From: Pseudomonadota bacterium
GTDB taxonomy: Bacteria > Pseudomonadota > Gammaproteobacteria > Steroidobacterales > Steroidobacteraceae
Direction of reading: 5' to 3'
DNA: 64,000 bases
NCBI GenBank assembly: GCA_023391335.1
Contig: JAEWBG010000010.1
Coordinates: 58,764 to 122,763 of the forward strand
Shown here: positions 15,833 to 24,595 of the stretch, in pieces
Layout: every line of letters starts with the position of its first letter
Position numbering within the stretch: the stretch's first letter is position 1
The notes under the pieces: model-generated
Seen by the model: only the letters and a program-made list of their open reading frames with translations
What the model was told of the DNA's origin: nothing
Database searches by the model: none
Program-made: the position numbers and the translations under genes

Positions 15833-16828
15833 CTAACTCTTCCAAACCTGTTTCAGATGTCCGATCACGAGCGAGCGGATGTTCTGAACGGGATTGCGCT
15901 CCCAGGTAAAGCACGGCGGGTCTCTGCGCAGCATCGGCCAACGACCGGTACGCAGTACCTCGCTGAGATATTCCAAGTTGCGCTCGATCGCCTCGATGTA
16001 GGGATTGCGCCCATTGAACAGCACTTCCAATGAGCGATACGCCCCCTGGAATTCGCCATCCAAACGAGTGCGGCGCATCTCCTCGATGAAACCGGGCGTC
16101 TGCCTCAGTACGTCGAGCCCTGAGCTGTAGCGAACCGAAGGCTGGCCTTCGCTGTCGCTCGGCATCGCAATGCCGCCGAGAACGAATTCCGGGTAGAGGC
16201 GATCGCGGCACTTCTCCAGATAGCAACGATCGGAAATCTGCGCGATCAAATCGCCGGTGCCGATCAAGTGTCCCAAGCGCCGATCGAGCGGATCGTCGAG
16301 GCGGATTTGATCGAACTGCACTTCGTAACCGGTGAAGTGGACGATCTTCGTTGCGACCGGCACCCATTCGGCCATGCCGATCGTGGGTAGATACCGCGCC
16401 AGAAACTGCGCGCTGCGGCTGACGTGACTGCGTGTGAACTCAGCGCCGTTGCGATGCGTCTGGTCATCGGTTTGGCGGATGTAGCCTGCGTCATGAAACA
16501 GCGCGATGACCACGCCAAGAATCGCACGCTCCGGCCCCAGTCGCTCATCGACGAGATGCGTGCGGTCGTGCGCGACGATCAAACGCGCGGATGCGAGCGT
16601 GCCATCGAGCGAGTGCTGCAAGTCGTGATAGACGGTGTCGCAGCCGTAGTAACCAGGGAACTGACCGTTGAAAAGCCGTTCGAAATCGCGAAAGGCGGTT
16701 TCGGCGCGATCGAACGGGTAGTGTGGCCAGGTCTGACGAAACAGATCGCAGACGGCGCGTTGCACGGCTTCTGCCGAGCTGACCTGCACCGTGTTGGTGA
16801 CGTCGAAATCGCTGCGCCGGTATTGCAT
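15833..16828 (-). CDS. HD-domain phosphohydrolase family protein
   Basis: A 331-residue protein with HD-superfamily metal motifs: YHDLQHS (about residue 67), LFHDAGY (about 109) and HRNGAEFTRSH, then a second conserved block GTGDLIAQISDRCYLEKC. It is not of HD-GYP type because the GYP motif is missing. The substrate may be a nucleotide or cyclic nucleotide, but nothing here decides it. A perfect CRP-type palindrome is centred about 200 bp upstream. Confidence 0.8.
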   Translation of the reverse strand: MQYRRSDFDVTNTVQVSSAEAVQRAVCDLFRQTWPHYPFDRAETAFRDFERLFNGQFPGYYGCDTVYHDLQHSLDGTLASARLIVAHDRTHLVDERLGPERAILGVVIALFHDAGYIRQTDDQTHRNGAEFTRSHVSRSAQFLARYLPTIGMAEWVPVATKIVHFTGYEVQFDQIRLDDPLDRRLGHLIGTGDLIAQISDRCYLEKCRDRLYPEFVLGGIAMPSDSEGQPSVRYSSGLDVLRQTPGFIEEMRRTRLDGEFQGAYRSLEVLFNGRNPYIEAIERNLEYLSEVLRTGRWPMLRRDPPCFTWERNPVQNIRSLVIGHLKQVWKS

Positions 16829-17104
16829 TGATGATTGTTGGATCGACGCGAACGTTCGCGCGCTTCGGGCCGCAGTCTAGCCGCTTATCGACAATTGTCT
16901 ATGTCGAAATAGTTGCCACAAACGTGCAAAAACCAGCCGTTTTCTGCTGAAATTCGGAAATTACCGAGGCGCGAGCACGCGCTGGAAGCGATACAGGTTT
17001 TCACCTAGTTTTCGCCCGGTGTGACACGTTTCACAAAACGGTCGCGGCGCGGGACGCTGCGATGCGGATGACTGCGCAACAGCGACGATCGATTGGCGTC
17101 GCGC
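16829..17104. other. Intergenic region upstream of the HD gene
   Basis: No coding ORF. An AT-richer stretch (16880-16975) probably carries the promoter for the leftward HD gene, and a perfect CRP-type site lies at 17020-17035. Confidence 0.5.
17020..17035. promoter_or_regulatory. CRP/Clp-type binding site TGTGA-N6-TCACA
   Basis: TGTGACACGTTTCACA matches the CRP consensus in all ten arm positions. It lies upstream of the leftward HD-domain gene and just past the 3' end of the M16 operon, so the HD gene is the plausible target. Xanthomonads use the c-di-GMP-responsive CRP homologue Clp at such sites; which regulator acts here is unknown. Confidence 0.65.
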
Positions 17105-18538
17105 TCACTTTCGCGGGCTGCCGAACGTCGGATCCGACAGCTTCATCTCGGTCACGGGTCCGTACTTCTTCAAGCCGTCGCGAATCGCGCTCGCCTTGCC
17201 GATCACGACGAGCACCGTGTCGGTGCTCGCGGGGAATACCTGGTCAATGACCGCGTGCGCGCGAGGCGCATCGACGGCGGTGAGTGCGGCCGGATAGTCG
17301 TCGATGTAATGACGATCGAGCCCGTAGAACTCGAGGGTGGCCAACTGCGAGGCCCACTGCGAGCCAGTTTCCAACGCCAGCGGAAATTGGCCGAGCACGT
17401 AGGACTGCGCCGAGTTCACCAAACTCGAATCGATGCCGTTGGCGCGTAGTTTGTCCAACAACGAGTACGCCAGGTCGATTGCTTCGATGGTCGTTTCGGT
17501 GCGAGTAAATGAACTCAGCGCCCAATAGCCAGGCTGCGACATGCGATCGAAGCGCGAAGACGCGCCATAGCTCAGGCCGGTGCGCGTGCGCAGTTCTGCG
17601 TTCAGCATGGAAGTGAACCGCCCGCCGAAGACCGTATTGGAGATATCGAGGGCTGCACGGCGCGGGTCGGCGCGTGCGACGCCAACGTTACCGGCCCAAA
17701 AGTAGGACTGCACGGACTCCGGTGCGTCGATGAGCACAACGCGGCGGCCGTGTTCCCGCGCGGGTGCAACAATCGTCGGCAGGGCTTGTGAAGCTTTGCG
17801 CCAATCGGCAAACGCGCGTGCCAGCAGCCGCTTCATCTCGGCCGTTTTGAAGTCGCCCGCAACACTCAGGATCAGGCGATCCGCGCCAATCTGCTGCGCA
17901 TAGAACTGGCGGACATCGTCGATGGTGAGACTTGCCAGGCTCGTCTCATCGCCGCCGACCGGTCGCCCATACGGATGCGCACCGAACAACGCAGCTTCGG
18001 CGTAGATCGGTAACACCGACGATAAGTCCGAGTCCTTCACTGCACGGATGAATTCGATGTTGCGATCACGCAATTGCGTGAATTCGCCAGCGTCCAAGTG
18101 AGGCCTCTGCAGAATGTCGGCGAGGAGCTCGACCATCAACGCTCGATCGCGCGCCAAGAATGAGCCGCGCACGCTCGTCGATTCGGTTGACGCATCGGTT
18201 TCGATGACGCCGCCGACGGAAGCGACCGTTTGTGCAAATTGCAGTGCGTTGCGCTGGCCGGCGCCTTTTTCGAAAAGCGATACCGTCATGCTCGCAAGCC
18301 CGAGCTTGGCGGGCGGATCGACGCTCGCGCCGCCTCGCAGCACGGCTTGGAACGTGATCAAAGGTACGTCGTGCCGTTCCGTGAGCAGCAACACCGTGCC
18401 GTTCTTGAGTTGTACACGCTCGAAGGGCGGTACGTGCACGCCCGCAGCCTGTGCCGGGATGGCGAACACGACTGTGCAGATGAGGGCCGTCCACCATCCG
18501 TTCGCGATCCGTTCGAGAGATTTGTTCGATGCATTCAT
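17105..18538 (-). CDS. M16 peptidase-like subunit lacking the zinc site
   Basis: A 477-residue protein with an N-terminal signal segment ending IPAQAAG. The inverzincin fold is recognisable (ERVQLKNGTVLLLTERHDVPLITFQAVLRGGASVD), but the position of HxxEH reads LASMTVSLFEKGA, so no zinc can be bound. In two-subunit M16 peptidases such a partner completes the substrate chamber for the catalytic chain. Its start overlaps the stop of the upstream catalytic gene by 4 bp (ATGA), a translational-coupling arrangement. Confidence 0.9.
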   Translation of the reverse strand: MNASNKSLERIANGWWTALICTVVFAIPAQAAGVHVPPFERVQLKNGTVLLLTERHDVPLITFQAVLRGGASVDPPAKLGLASMTVSLFEKGAGQRNALQFAQTVASVGGVIETDASTESTSVRGSFLARDRALMVELLADILQRPHLDAGEFTQLRDRNIEFIRAVKDSDLSSVLPIYAEAALFGAHPYGRPVGGDETSLASLTIDDVRQFYAQQIGADRLILSVAGDFKTAEMKRLLARAFADWRKASQALPTIVAPAREHGRRVVLIDAPESVQSYFWAGNVGVARADPRRAALDISNTVFGGRFTSMLNAELRTRTGLSYGASSRFDRMSQPGYWALSSFTRTETTIEAIDLAYSLLDKLRANGIDSSLVNSAQSYVLGQFPLALETGSQWASQLATLEFYGLDRHYIDDYPAALTAVDAPRAHAVIDQVFPASTDTVLVVIGKASAIRDGLKKYGPVTEMKLSDPTFGSPRK

Positions 18539-19866
18539 TGCTGAGCCTCCTTGCCGGCCGAAGTCACTGCGAGGCCGACGGTGCGATTCGTTTTGGTGAG
18601 AAGCTCAGCTGCGAGTTTTTGAATGTCCTGCGCAGTGACTGATTCGTATTGCTTGGGCGCATCGAACAGATGTTGATATCCGCCGCGCAGCACTGCGAAT
18701 TGACCGAGCGCGTGCGCTTTGCCGTCGATGGTCGTCAGCGCTCGCCAGAAGTCCGCGAGCGCTTGGCTGCGGGCGCGATTCAATTCGTCGGCTGTCACGC
18801 CATCGCGTACCAGCGCTTCGATCTGCGCATCGAATTGCGCCTCGGTCTTCTGCAAATCGCCACCCGCCGGTAGCGAGAGATAGAACCACGTCAGGCCGGG
18901 ATCGAAGCCATCGTCCACATTGCTATCCACCGAAATCGCGAGCTTCTGCTCTTCGACCAAGCTGCGATGCAATCGCGACGCGTCGCCGTCGGTCAGAATG
19001 CGAGTCAGCAGTTCCAGCGTGGCCTGGCGGGAGTCGGCTCCTGAAATACTGTGATACGCAATCTCGATCACCGGTGTTTGCGCATCGACTTGCAAAGTGA
19101 CGCGACGCTCGCCTTGTTGTTCCGGCTCGCGTGTGTGCACCGGGTCTGGCGGCGTGTTCCGCGGGATCGGTTCTAAGTATTTTCGAGCGAGCGCAAACGC
19201 CTCTTCGGGTTCGATGTCACCGACCAGCACCATCGTGCAGTTGTTCGGTGCGTAATACTTTGCAAAGAAAGCTTTGAGATCCTCGATAGTCCATGACTCG
19301 ATGTCGGAGGGCCAACCGATCGTCGGGATGCCGTAAGGATGCGCAAGAAACGCAGTCGCTTGTACTTGTTCTTCCAATCGATTCACATGCGAGTCCTCCA
19401 CTCGCATGCGGCGTTCGGAATACACCACGCCCCGCTCGCTTTCGATGATCTTGGGATCGAACGCCAGGTTTTTCAGGCGATCCGCTTCGACATCGAAAAT
19501 CGTCTCCAGCGCAGCTCGCGGAAACCAATCTTGGTAAACGGTGACGTCGGAGGTTGTGAACGCGTTGTTGCTTGCGCCATTCGCTTCGAGCGTCCGATCG
19601 AAATCGCCGGGAGGCCGCGTGCTAGTGCCGTTGAACATCATGTGTTCGAAGAAGTGCGCAAGGCCGGTGATGCCGGGCACCTCGTTGCGGCTGCCGACCT
19701 TCACCCAGTTGTACAACGCGACATTGGGAATGTCGTGATCGGGCCAGACGATGATTTGCATGCCGTTCTTGAGCGTCATCTCGCGAACGTCTTGCGCACC
19801 GGGAATTTGTCCCCATGCGCTCGGCACGATCAACGCCACCAGGACCCATAGCAACTTTCGCCGCAT
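18535..19866 (-). CDS. M16 zinc peptidase, catalytic subunit
   Basis: A 443-residue protein with a signal peptide (MRRKLLWVLVALIVPSAWGQ). The inverted zinc motif HFFEH is at residues 71-75, and the third ligand lies in the IIESERGVVYSERRM region. The rest is a pitrilysin-type fold (FFAKYYAPNNCTMVLVGDIEPEEA). It should act in the periplasm on small peptides or damaged proteins. First gene of a two-gene operon with the zinc-less subunit. Confidence 0.92.
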   Translation of the reverse strand: MRRKLLWVLVALIVPSAWGQIPGAQDVREMTLKNGMQIIVWPDHDIPNVALYNWVKVGSRNEVPGITGLAHFFEHMMFNGTSTRPPGDFDRTLEANGASNNAFTTSDVTVYQDWFPRAALETIFDVEADRLKNLAFDPKIIESERGVVYSERRMRVEDSHVNRLEEQVQATAFLAHPYGIPTIGWPSDIESWTIEDLKAFFAKYYAPNNCTMVLVGDIEPEEAFALARKYLEPIPRNTPPDPVHTREPEQQGERRVTLQVDAQTPVIEIAYHSISGADSRQATLELLTRILTDGDASRLHRSLVEEQKLAISVDSNVDDGFDPGLTWFYLSLPAGGDLQKTEAQFDAQIEALVRDGVTADELNRARSQALADFWRALTTIDGKAHALGQFAVLRGGYQHLFDAPKQYESVTAQDIQKLAAELLTKTNRTVGLAVTSAGKEAQQ

Positions 19867-20094
19867 CGTTCACTCCCATTGCAAGTCGCCATCATAGCGA
19901 CGGTGTCGATCGACAGCCGTAGGGGAATGAAGCGCAGAACGATGATTGGTCTCGATGCGGCGAAAAAAAAGCCGCCGGCGGGGAAGTACGCAGGCGGCGG
20001 AGAATTGAACCCGCAAGTTGTGATCGGCGCGTCGGTCAGGGAGGGCGACCTAAGCGATTCGACTCACTTTGGGTTCAGCGCATTAAAAGGGTTG
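19867..20094. other. Intergenic region with a minus-strand terminator
   Basis: No gene seen. It holds a terminator-like hairpin at 19963-19998 and the promoter side of the leftward M16 operon. Confidence 0.4.
19963..19998 (-). terminator. Intrinsic terminator (minus strand)
   Basis: Read on the minus strand, GCCGCC, a 16-nt loop and GGCGGC are followed by eight T residues (A8 at 19963-19970 on the + strand). It fits the end of the transcript for the small ORF at 20095-20358. Confidence 0.7.
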
Positions 20095-20358
20095 CTAGCG
20101 GAGGGCTTCGGCGAGCGGCGCGAATTCCATTTCATAGCCGAGCGTCTGGCGGCTGATCGGATCGAAAATCGGTTTGCCTTGGCGGAAACAGCCGGTGCGT
20201 AATGCGTACTGGCCGAGGGTCGTGTCCGGATTCACGGTTTGCAGCGACATTTGCCCGTCCGCGGTCCGCAGCAGCATCTGCGCTCGGCGCGGCGCGCGCG
20301 GCGCGGAGTCGTCCTGGTCGGTCAAGAAGACGGCAATCAATTCGGCTTTGGCTTGCAT
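20095..20358 (-). CDS. Small hypothetical protein
   Basis: The 87-residue reading from the ATG at 20358 (MQAKAELIAVFLTDQDD...) is mildly acidic, contains LRTADGQMSLQTVNPDTTLGQYALRTGCF and has no family I recognise. A longer frame to 20481 exists but looks non-coding at its N-terminus. Support comes from a strong terminator about 100 bp downstream and a divergent neighbour (bactofilin). The ribosome site is weak. Confidence 0.45.
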   Translation of the reverse strand: MQAKAELIAVFLTDQDDSAPRAPRRAQMLLRTADGQMSLQTVNPDTTLGQYALRTGCFRQGKPIFDPISRQTLGYEMEFAPLAEALR

Positions 20359-20593
20359 GGCAGTCGTTATTTGCTGGCGATGAGCTGCAGAGTTGCAACG
20401 CGCATGCCAGTGCGAATCTCTATCAAGTATCAGTGACTTACGTGCGTCGATTGGATTAAGGTCAATGACATGGCGTGTCACCTTGAGACTCAGGCGCCGC
20501 GCTCGGTCTTAACCCGACGCCAATTGCAGACGCCCCCAGTCATGATTGGCGGCGCCCACTTATGAATAATGGCCGCCCGCAGAAGGAGTTCTC

Positions 20594-20992
20594 ATGTCCG
20601 ATACACCACGCCGCCGTCTTTCAGATCGCGTTTCGGCCAGTCCCACGCTCATTGGTGCAGGCTCGCACTTCACGGGAAACCTCACTTGCGAGAGCGACTT
20701 GGTGATCGCCGGGCTGGTGAACGGCGATGGCTCGGTCCGCGGTGCGCTGACTTTGTCCGAAGGCGGACGCTGGGAAGGAAACGTTCACGCGACGCATGCG
20801 GTGGTCGCGGGTGAAATCCAAGGATCGATCACCGTTGCCGAGAAACTCGAGATTCGTAAAAGCGCGCGCATTCGAGGCAGCGTCAAGGCCAAGACCATCG
20901 CAATCGCGGAAGGCGGCGTGATCGATGGCGAGATGGCGATCACGAGCGAAACGCCCGTCGTGCGATATGAGGAGAAGAGGAAGGACGTGTAG
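20594..20992 (+). CDS. Bactofilin (polymer-forming cytoskeletal protein)
   Basis: A 132-residue protein with a GGAG ribosome site. A short polar N-terminus leads to the bactofilin beta-helix: TLIGAGSHFTGNLTCESDLVIAG, then repeated G.V.A..A.VAGEIQGSITV...LEIRKSARIRGSVKAKTIAIAEGGVIDGEM. Bactofilins self-assemble without nucleotide and scaffold local cell-wall synthesis or polar structures. No M23 peptidase partner is adjacent. Confidence 0.92.
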   Translation: MSDTPRRRLSDRVSASPTLIGAGSHFTGNLTCESDLVIAGLVNGDGSVRGALTLSEGGRWEGNVHATHAVVAGEIQGSITVAEKLEIRKSARIRGSVKAKTIAIAEGGVIDGEMAITSETPVVRYEEKRKDV

Positions 20993-21005
20993 GGCTGCGC
21001 GTGTG

Positions 21006-21054
21006 ATGCCCCCCTCTCCCGCGCTTCGCGCGACCTCCCCCGCAAGGGGGGAGG
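21006..21054. repeat. Intergenic CCCCTCTCCC/AAGGGGGGAGG palindromic repeat
   Basis: CCCCCCTCTCCC, a GCGCTTCGCGC hairpin and CCTCCCCC-GCAA-GGGGGGAGG lie between the convergent bactofilin and sugar-dehydrogenase genes. The element can fold tightly and may work as a terminator. Similar text recurs between genes in many GC-rich genomes. Confidence 0.6.
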
Positions 21055-21125
21055 TGATCATCAATCATCGTTCTACGGCATCCGATCACCACTGCTCACT
21101 CGCCCTACACCCCTTTCTTCTCCCT

Positions 21126-23627
21126 TCAACACCCGGCCAATCCATCAATCCACTCGGCGATCAGTGCGACGCCGTCATCGTCCACGCGTAACGATCCCAA
21201 CGGCGGCATCGCCAACGCGTCGCGGTGCTTCATTCGTTCAGTGATCACCGAGCGCGCAGCATTGCCGGGATTGATTAGGCGCGCTTCAGCGCCGAGACCG
21301 GCATCGCCTGCTTGCGGTAGAGCATTGCACGCGTTCATCGCGGCAAGTGCCGTGTTCGCGCGCAAATCCATCGTGCTGGGTGTTGGACCGTTCGGCTGAT
21401 GGCATTGGGAGCAATTCGCATCGAGATAAGCTCGAGCTCTCGATTCGACCGTCGCGCTGGTGTCTTGCGGATCGGTGAGCTTAGGTTGGCTTCGGGAGTC
21501 GAGGCCGGGATTCAGCATCGCGATGGCGGTGAGCGTGTCGAGCTGATTTGCGGTTCGTTGCGTCTGCGGGTAGGTCAAATCGCGATTGAGTTGGTCGCTT
21601 CTCAGGCCCAGTGTGAATCCTGCTGCGGAGGTGTGGCACTCCAGGCACTGCGACTCGCTTGGAAACAGCCATTGTTGTCCGCTTCCCAAATCGCGCATGG
21701 CGCCGCCACTCAATAACGTTGCGTCCGTTTGCGCCGCGTTCCACTCGTAAGTCACGCCGCCCCAACTGCCATCGGGATGATGGAGAAGCAAACGCGTTTC
21801 GACCAAGCGGTCGGCAACAGTGAAGCTTTTCATCAGCACCGCGCCGTTGGGGAAGCTCCAATCGCCGCTTTGCTGCACGTCGATCTTGGTGTTGTCTGGA
21901 ATCGCAAGCCACCGCTGCTTATCTGCGCCATCGGACCAGAACGAGGCGTTGACGGTGTAAGGGATTAGTCCTGCGGCCGGCTTGCGCGGATCAGTCGGAT
22001 CGACGCAGCCTGTCGCGCTCAATGTAGCGGGCACTGCGCCCGTCGCAGCTCCACGCTGAAAGTCGATGTGCTGAAGCGTGCCCGAGTAGTCGACGACGTA
22101 GAGCTCGCCATTGTTGCCTTGTCCGAAGGCAGAAATGCCCAGCCCGCTTTGCAGCAGCAACGTGGGCTGACGCGGCGCCTTTGCGTCCTCGGCGATCCAA
22201 GCCCAAATGCGCCCGGAGCCGAAATCGCCGAACAGAAATTTCCCTTGCAGTGCCGTGTTCTGGGTGCCGCGATATACGTAACCACCGGTGATCGAAACGC
22301 CAACATCGTGACCGTATTCGGCGAGCGGCTCGACGAAGCTGCCCGTGCAGCCGGTCGTGCCGCTGCTGTTGTAGTCATGCGCGCCTTCACGACAGCGCCA
22401 ACCGTAGTTGCCGCCGAGCGTGACTTGATCGACTTCTTCCCAGTTGCCTTGTCCGACGTCTGCAACCCACAGTGCGCCGGTCGAGCGATCAAAGCTCCAG
22501 CGCCACGGATTGCGAAATCCCCAGGCGAAAATTTCCGGACACTCGCTGCTGCTGCGGCCCGCTGCAGGACAGAGGGCGTTGTTCACGAAGGGATTGCCTG
22601 CCGGAATCGCGTACGGACTTGCGCCATTCACATCGATGCGCAACATCTTTCCCAGGAGAGTCGTGAGACGTTGACCGTTGCCAGGATTGCCGTGGGCGTC
22701 GCCGCCACCTCCGCCATCGCCGAATCCGATGTAGAGAAAGCCGTCCTTGCCAAAGGCGATGTTGCCGCCGTTGTGATTCTCCTCAGGCTGATTCACGGTC
22801 AACAAGACCGTTTCGGTGGATGGGTCGAGGGTCGCACCGTTGTCGGTGGAACGAAACGCAGAGATCCGCGACACCAGCGGCGTGCCCGTCGTGTAAGAGA
22901 GAAACACTCGGTTGTCGGTGGGGAACGCGGGATGGAATGCCATCCCTAACAAGCCCATTTCACCGCCGGAGCGCACGCGCGAGGTGAGATCGACGAACTG
23001 CGTCGCGCTAGTTGGGGCGGTGGCATCGAAACGTTGCACGATGCCGCCTTGTTGGACGATGTACCAGTGCCGATCGTCCTGCGGTGCCTGCAACATCGCG
23101 ACCGGGGAGTCGAACGTGAGCGATGTAAAACGCGTGAGCGAAATCGAGTCCTGCGCAGTCGAGCGAGCCCATGCGACGCAGGTTACGTTTGAGGGTCGCC
23201 GATCCAACCCCGCGATGGCTGTGGCCGCTAGTGTGGTGGCGTTCGCAGTATTTGAGGCGGGGGATTCGTTGCCGGCGGCGTCCACTGCCCGCACCGAATA
23301 CGTGTACTCCGTGTTCGCAGCTAGACCGGCATCTGCATACGTGGTGGACGTCACGGATGCAACGAACGAAGCTGCGCCGGATCGATACACTCGATATGCT
23401 ACGACGCCAACGTTGTCCGTTGCTGCCTTCCAGGTGAGATCGACGCTCGAGCTGCTCGCTGCCTGTGCCGCGAGTTCGCTGGGAGCGCCCGGAGCTTGCG
23501 TGTCAGGTGCAGGGTTCTCATCGTTCCGGTGTGTGTCGGCACCGCCATTGCAGGCGTGCAGCAGCAGTGCCGCCGCGCAGCCGCAGAGGATTCGAATCGC
23601 CTTAGGCGCGGAGCACGATGGTTGCAT
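21126..23627 (-). CDS. Lipoprotein fusing FnIII, glucose/sorbosone dehydrogenase and di-heme cytochrome domains
   Basis: An 833-residue protein with a lipobox (LLLHAC). Residues about 45-135 are an FnIII domain (PSELAAQAASSSSVDLTWKA...YRVYRSG). About 160-540 is a soluble aldose (PQQ-type) sugar dehydrogenase propeller: GGIVQRFD, GEMGLLGMAFHPAFP, EENHNGGNIAFGKDGFLYIGFGDGG, IFAWGFRNPWRWSFD and GGNYGWRCREG. The C-terminal about 270 residues carry CLECH and CSQCH heme-attachment motifs. This could pass electrons from sugar oxidation to hemes in one chain at the cell surface (inference). The exact substrate is unknown. Confidence 0.88.
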   Translation of the reverse strand: MQPSCSAPKAIRILCGCAAALLLHACNGGADTHRNDENPAPDTQAPGAPSELAAQAASSSSVDLTWKAATDNVGVVAYRVYRSGAASFVASVTSTTYADAGLAANTEYTYSVRAVDAAGNESPASNTANATTLAATAIAGLDRRPSNVTCVAWARSTAQDSISLTRFTSLTFDSPVAMLQAPQDDRHWYIVQQGGIVQRFDATAPTSATQFVDLTSRVRSGGEMGLLGMAFHPAFPTDNRVFLSYTTGTPLVSRISAFRSTDNGATLDPSTETVLLTVNQPEENHNGGNIAFGKDGFLYIGFGDGGGGGDAHGNPGNGQRLTTLLGKMLRIDVNGASPYAIPAGNPFVNNALCPAAGRSSSECPEIFAWGFRNPWRWSFDRSTGALWVADVGQGNWEEVDQVTLGGNYGWRCREGAHDYNSSGTTGCTGSFVEPLAEYGHDVGVSITGGYVYRGTQNTALQGKFLFGDFGSGRIWAWIAEDAKAPRQPTLLLQSGLGISAFGQGNNGELYVVDYSGTLQHIDFQRGAATGAVPATLSATGCVDPTDPRKPAAGLIPYTVNASFWSDGADKQRWLAIPDNTKIDVQQSGDWSFPNGAVLMKSFTVADRLVETRLLLHHPDGSWGGVTYEWNAAQTDATLLSGGAMRDLGSGQQWLFPSESQCLECHTSAAGFTLGLRSDQLNRDLTYPQTQRTANQLDTLTAIAMLNPGLDSRSQPKLTDPQDTSATVESRARAYLDANCSQCHQPNGPTPSTMDLRANTALAAMNACNALPQAGDAGLGAEARLINPGNAARSVITERMKHRDALAMPPLGSLRVDDDGVALIAEWIDGLAGC

Positions 23628-23812
23628 GGAGCTCTCGACGTTGGCCGCGACTGCCTGGATAACGCTTAAGAACGCAGCTGAGCAGATAGCACATCTACTA
23701 CATGCGTGTATCGACTACATAGGTGTCGGGTCCGAGCGACTCGCTCGCGACGTGCTGCACATGCGAACTCATGGCTACTATATCGCCCCCTACCGAATCC
23801 AAGCCGGCAAGG

Positions 23813-24580
23813 ATGTCCTCTTCCAACACTAGACTTCCGGATCTTGTCGCACATCGCGGCAATGCGGCCGAATATCCCGAAAACACGCTGCCGGCACTGC
23901 GCTCCGCATTGGAGCTCGGGGCTCGGTACGTCGAATTCGATGTGCAACTCAGCGTCGATCGTCAGCCGGTGCTGTTGCATGACTCCAATCTCAAGCGAAC
24001 CGCCGGAATCGATCGCAATGCGCTGGAGATGACGTCGCAAGAGCTCGCGGAAATCCAAGTCAACGAGGCAGAGCGCTTTCATAAGCGGTTCACCGACGTG
24101 GGCATTCCGACACTCGCGCAAGCGGCAAGTTTGATTGCGAGCTACCCGTCGGCAACCGCGTTCGTCGAACTCAAACGCGCAAGCCTGCGAGCATTCGGAC
24201 AGGAAGTGTTCGTCCGCAAGGTCTGCGAAGTCTTAAAGCCGATCGCTCGCCAGGCGGTCATCATTTCCTTCGATTTGGCGGCCGTGCATCACGTGCGGCA
24301 GGTGTCCTCGTATCGCATCGGTTGGGTGTTGCCGGACTACTCGAGTCTCTCGGCATTGAAGTGCGAGGCGCTCGCGCCTGACTACGTGTTCTGCGATCAC
24401 CAGCTGCTCACGGAAGGGCAGTCCAAACTTTGGCGCGGTCCGTGGCGCTGGGCGATCTACGAAGTGACGAATCGCAAACTAGCGATGGATCTGGCAGCGC
24501 GCGGTGCGCGACTGATCGAAACCATGGCGGTGCGCGACATGCTGCGTGAGTTTCGCGGCATGAAGGTGCGTCAAGCCTAG
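23813..24580 (+). CDS. Glycerophosphodiester phosphodiesterase
   Basis: A 255-residue cytoplasmic GDPD, UgpQ-like. Motifs: LVAHRGNAAEYPENT (catalytic HR), VEFDVQLS (metal-binding E and D), LLHDSNLKRT, and VELKRAS. It should release glycerol-3-phosphate from deacylated phospholipids. I use the ATG at 23813, with AAGG just before it; the in-frame ATG at 23771 would add 14 residues and cannot be excluded. The next gene is a glycerol-kinase-like protein 16 bp downstream. Confidence 0.88.
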   Translation: MSSSNTRLPDLVAHRGNAAEYPENTLPALRSALELGARYVEFDVQLSVDRQPVLLHDSNLKRTAGIDRNALEMTSQELAEIQVNEAERFHKRFTDVGIPTLAQAASLIASYPSATAFVELKRASLRAFGQEVFVRKVCEVLKPIARQAVIISFDLAAVHHVRQVSSYRIGWVLPDYSSLSALKCEALAPDYVFCDHQLLTEGQSKLWRGPWRWAIYEVTNRKLAMDLAARGARLIETMAVRDMLREFRGMKVRQA

Positions 24581-24595
24581 ATCGCATCAAACCTC

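Noticed and set aside
22068..22949. 293-codon + strand ORF
   Set aside because: Antisense to the sugar-dehydrogenase lipoprotein.
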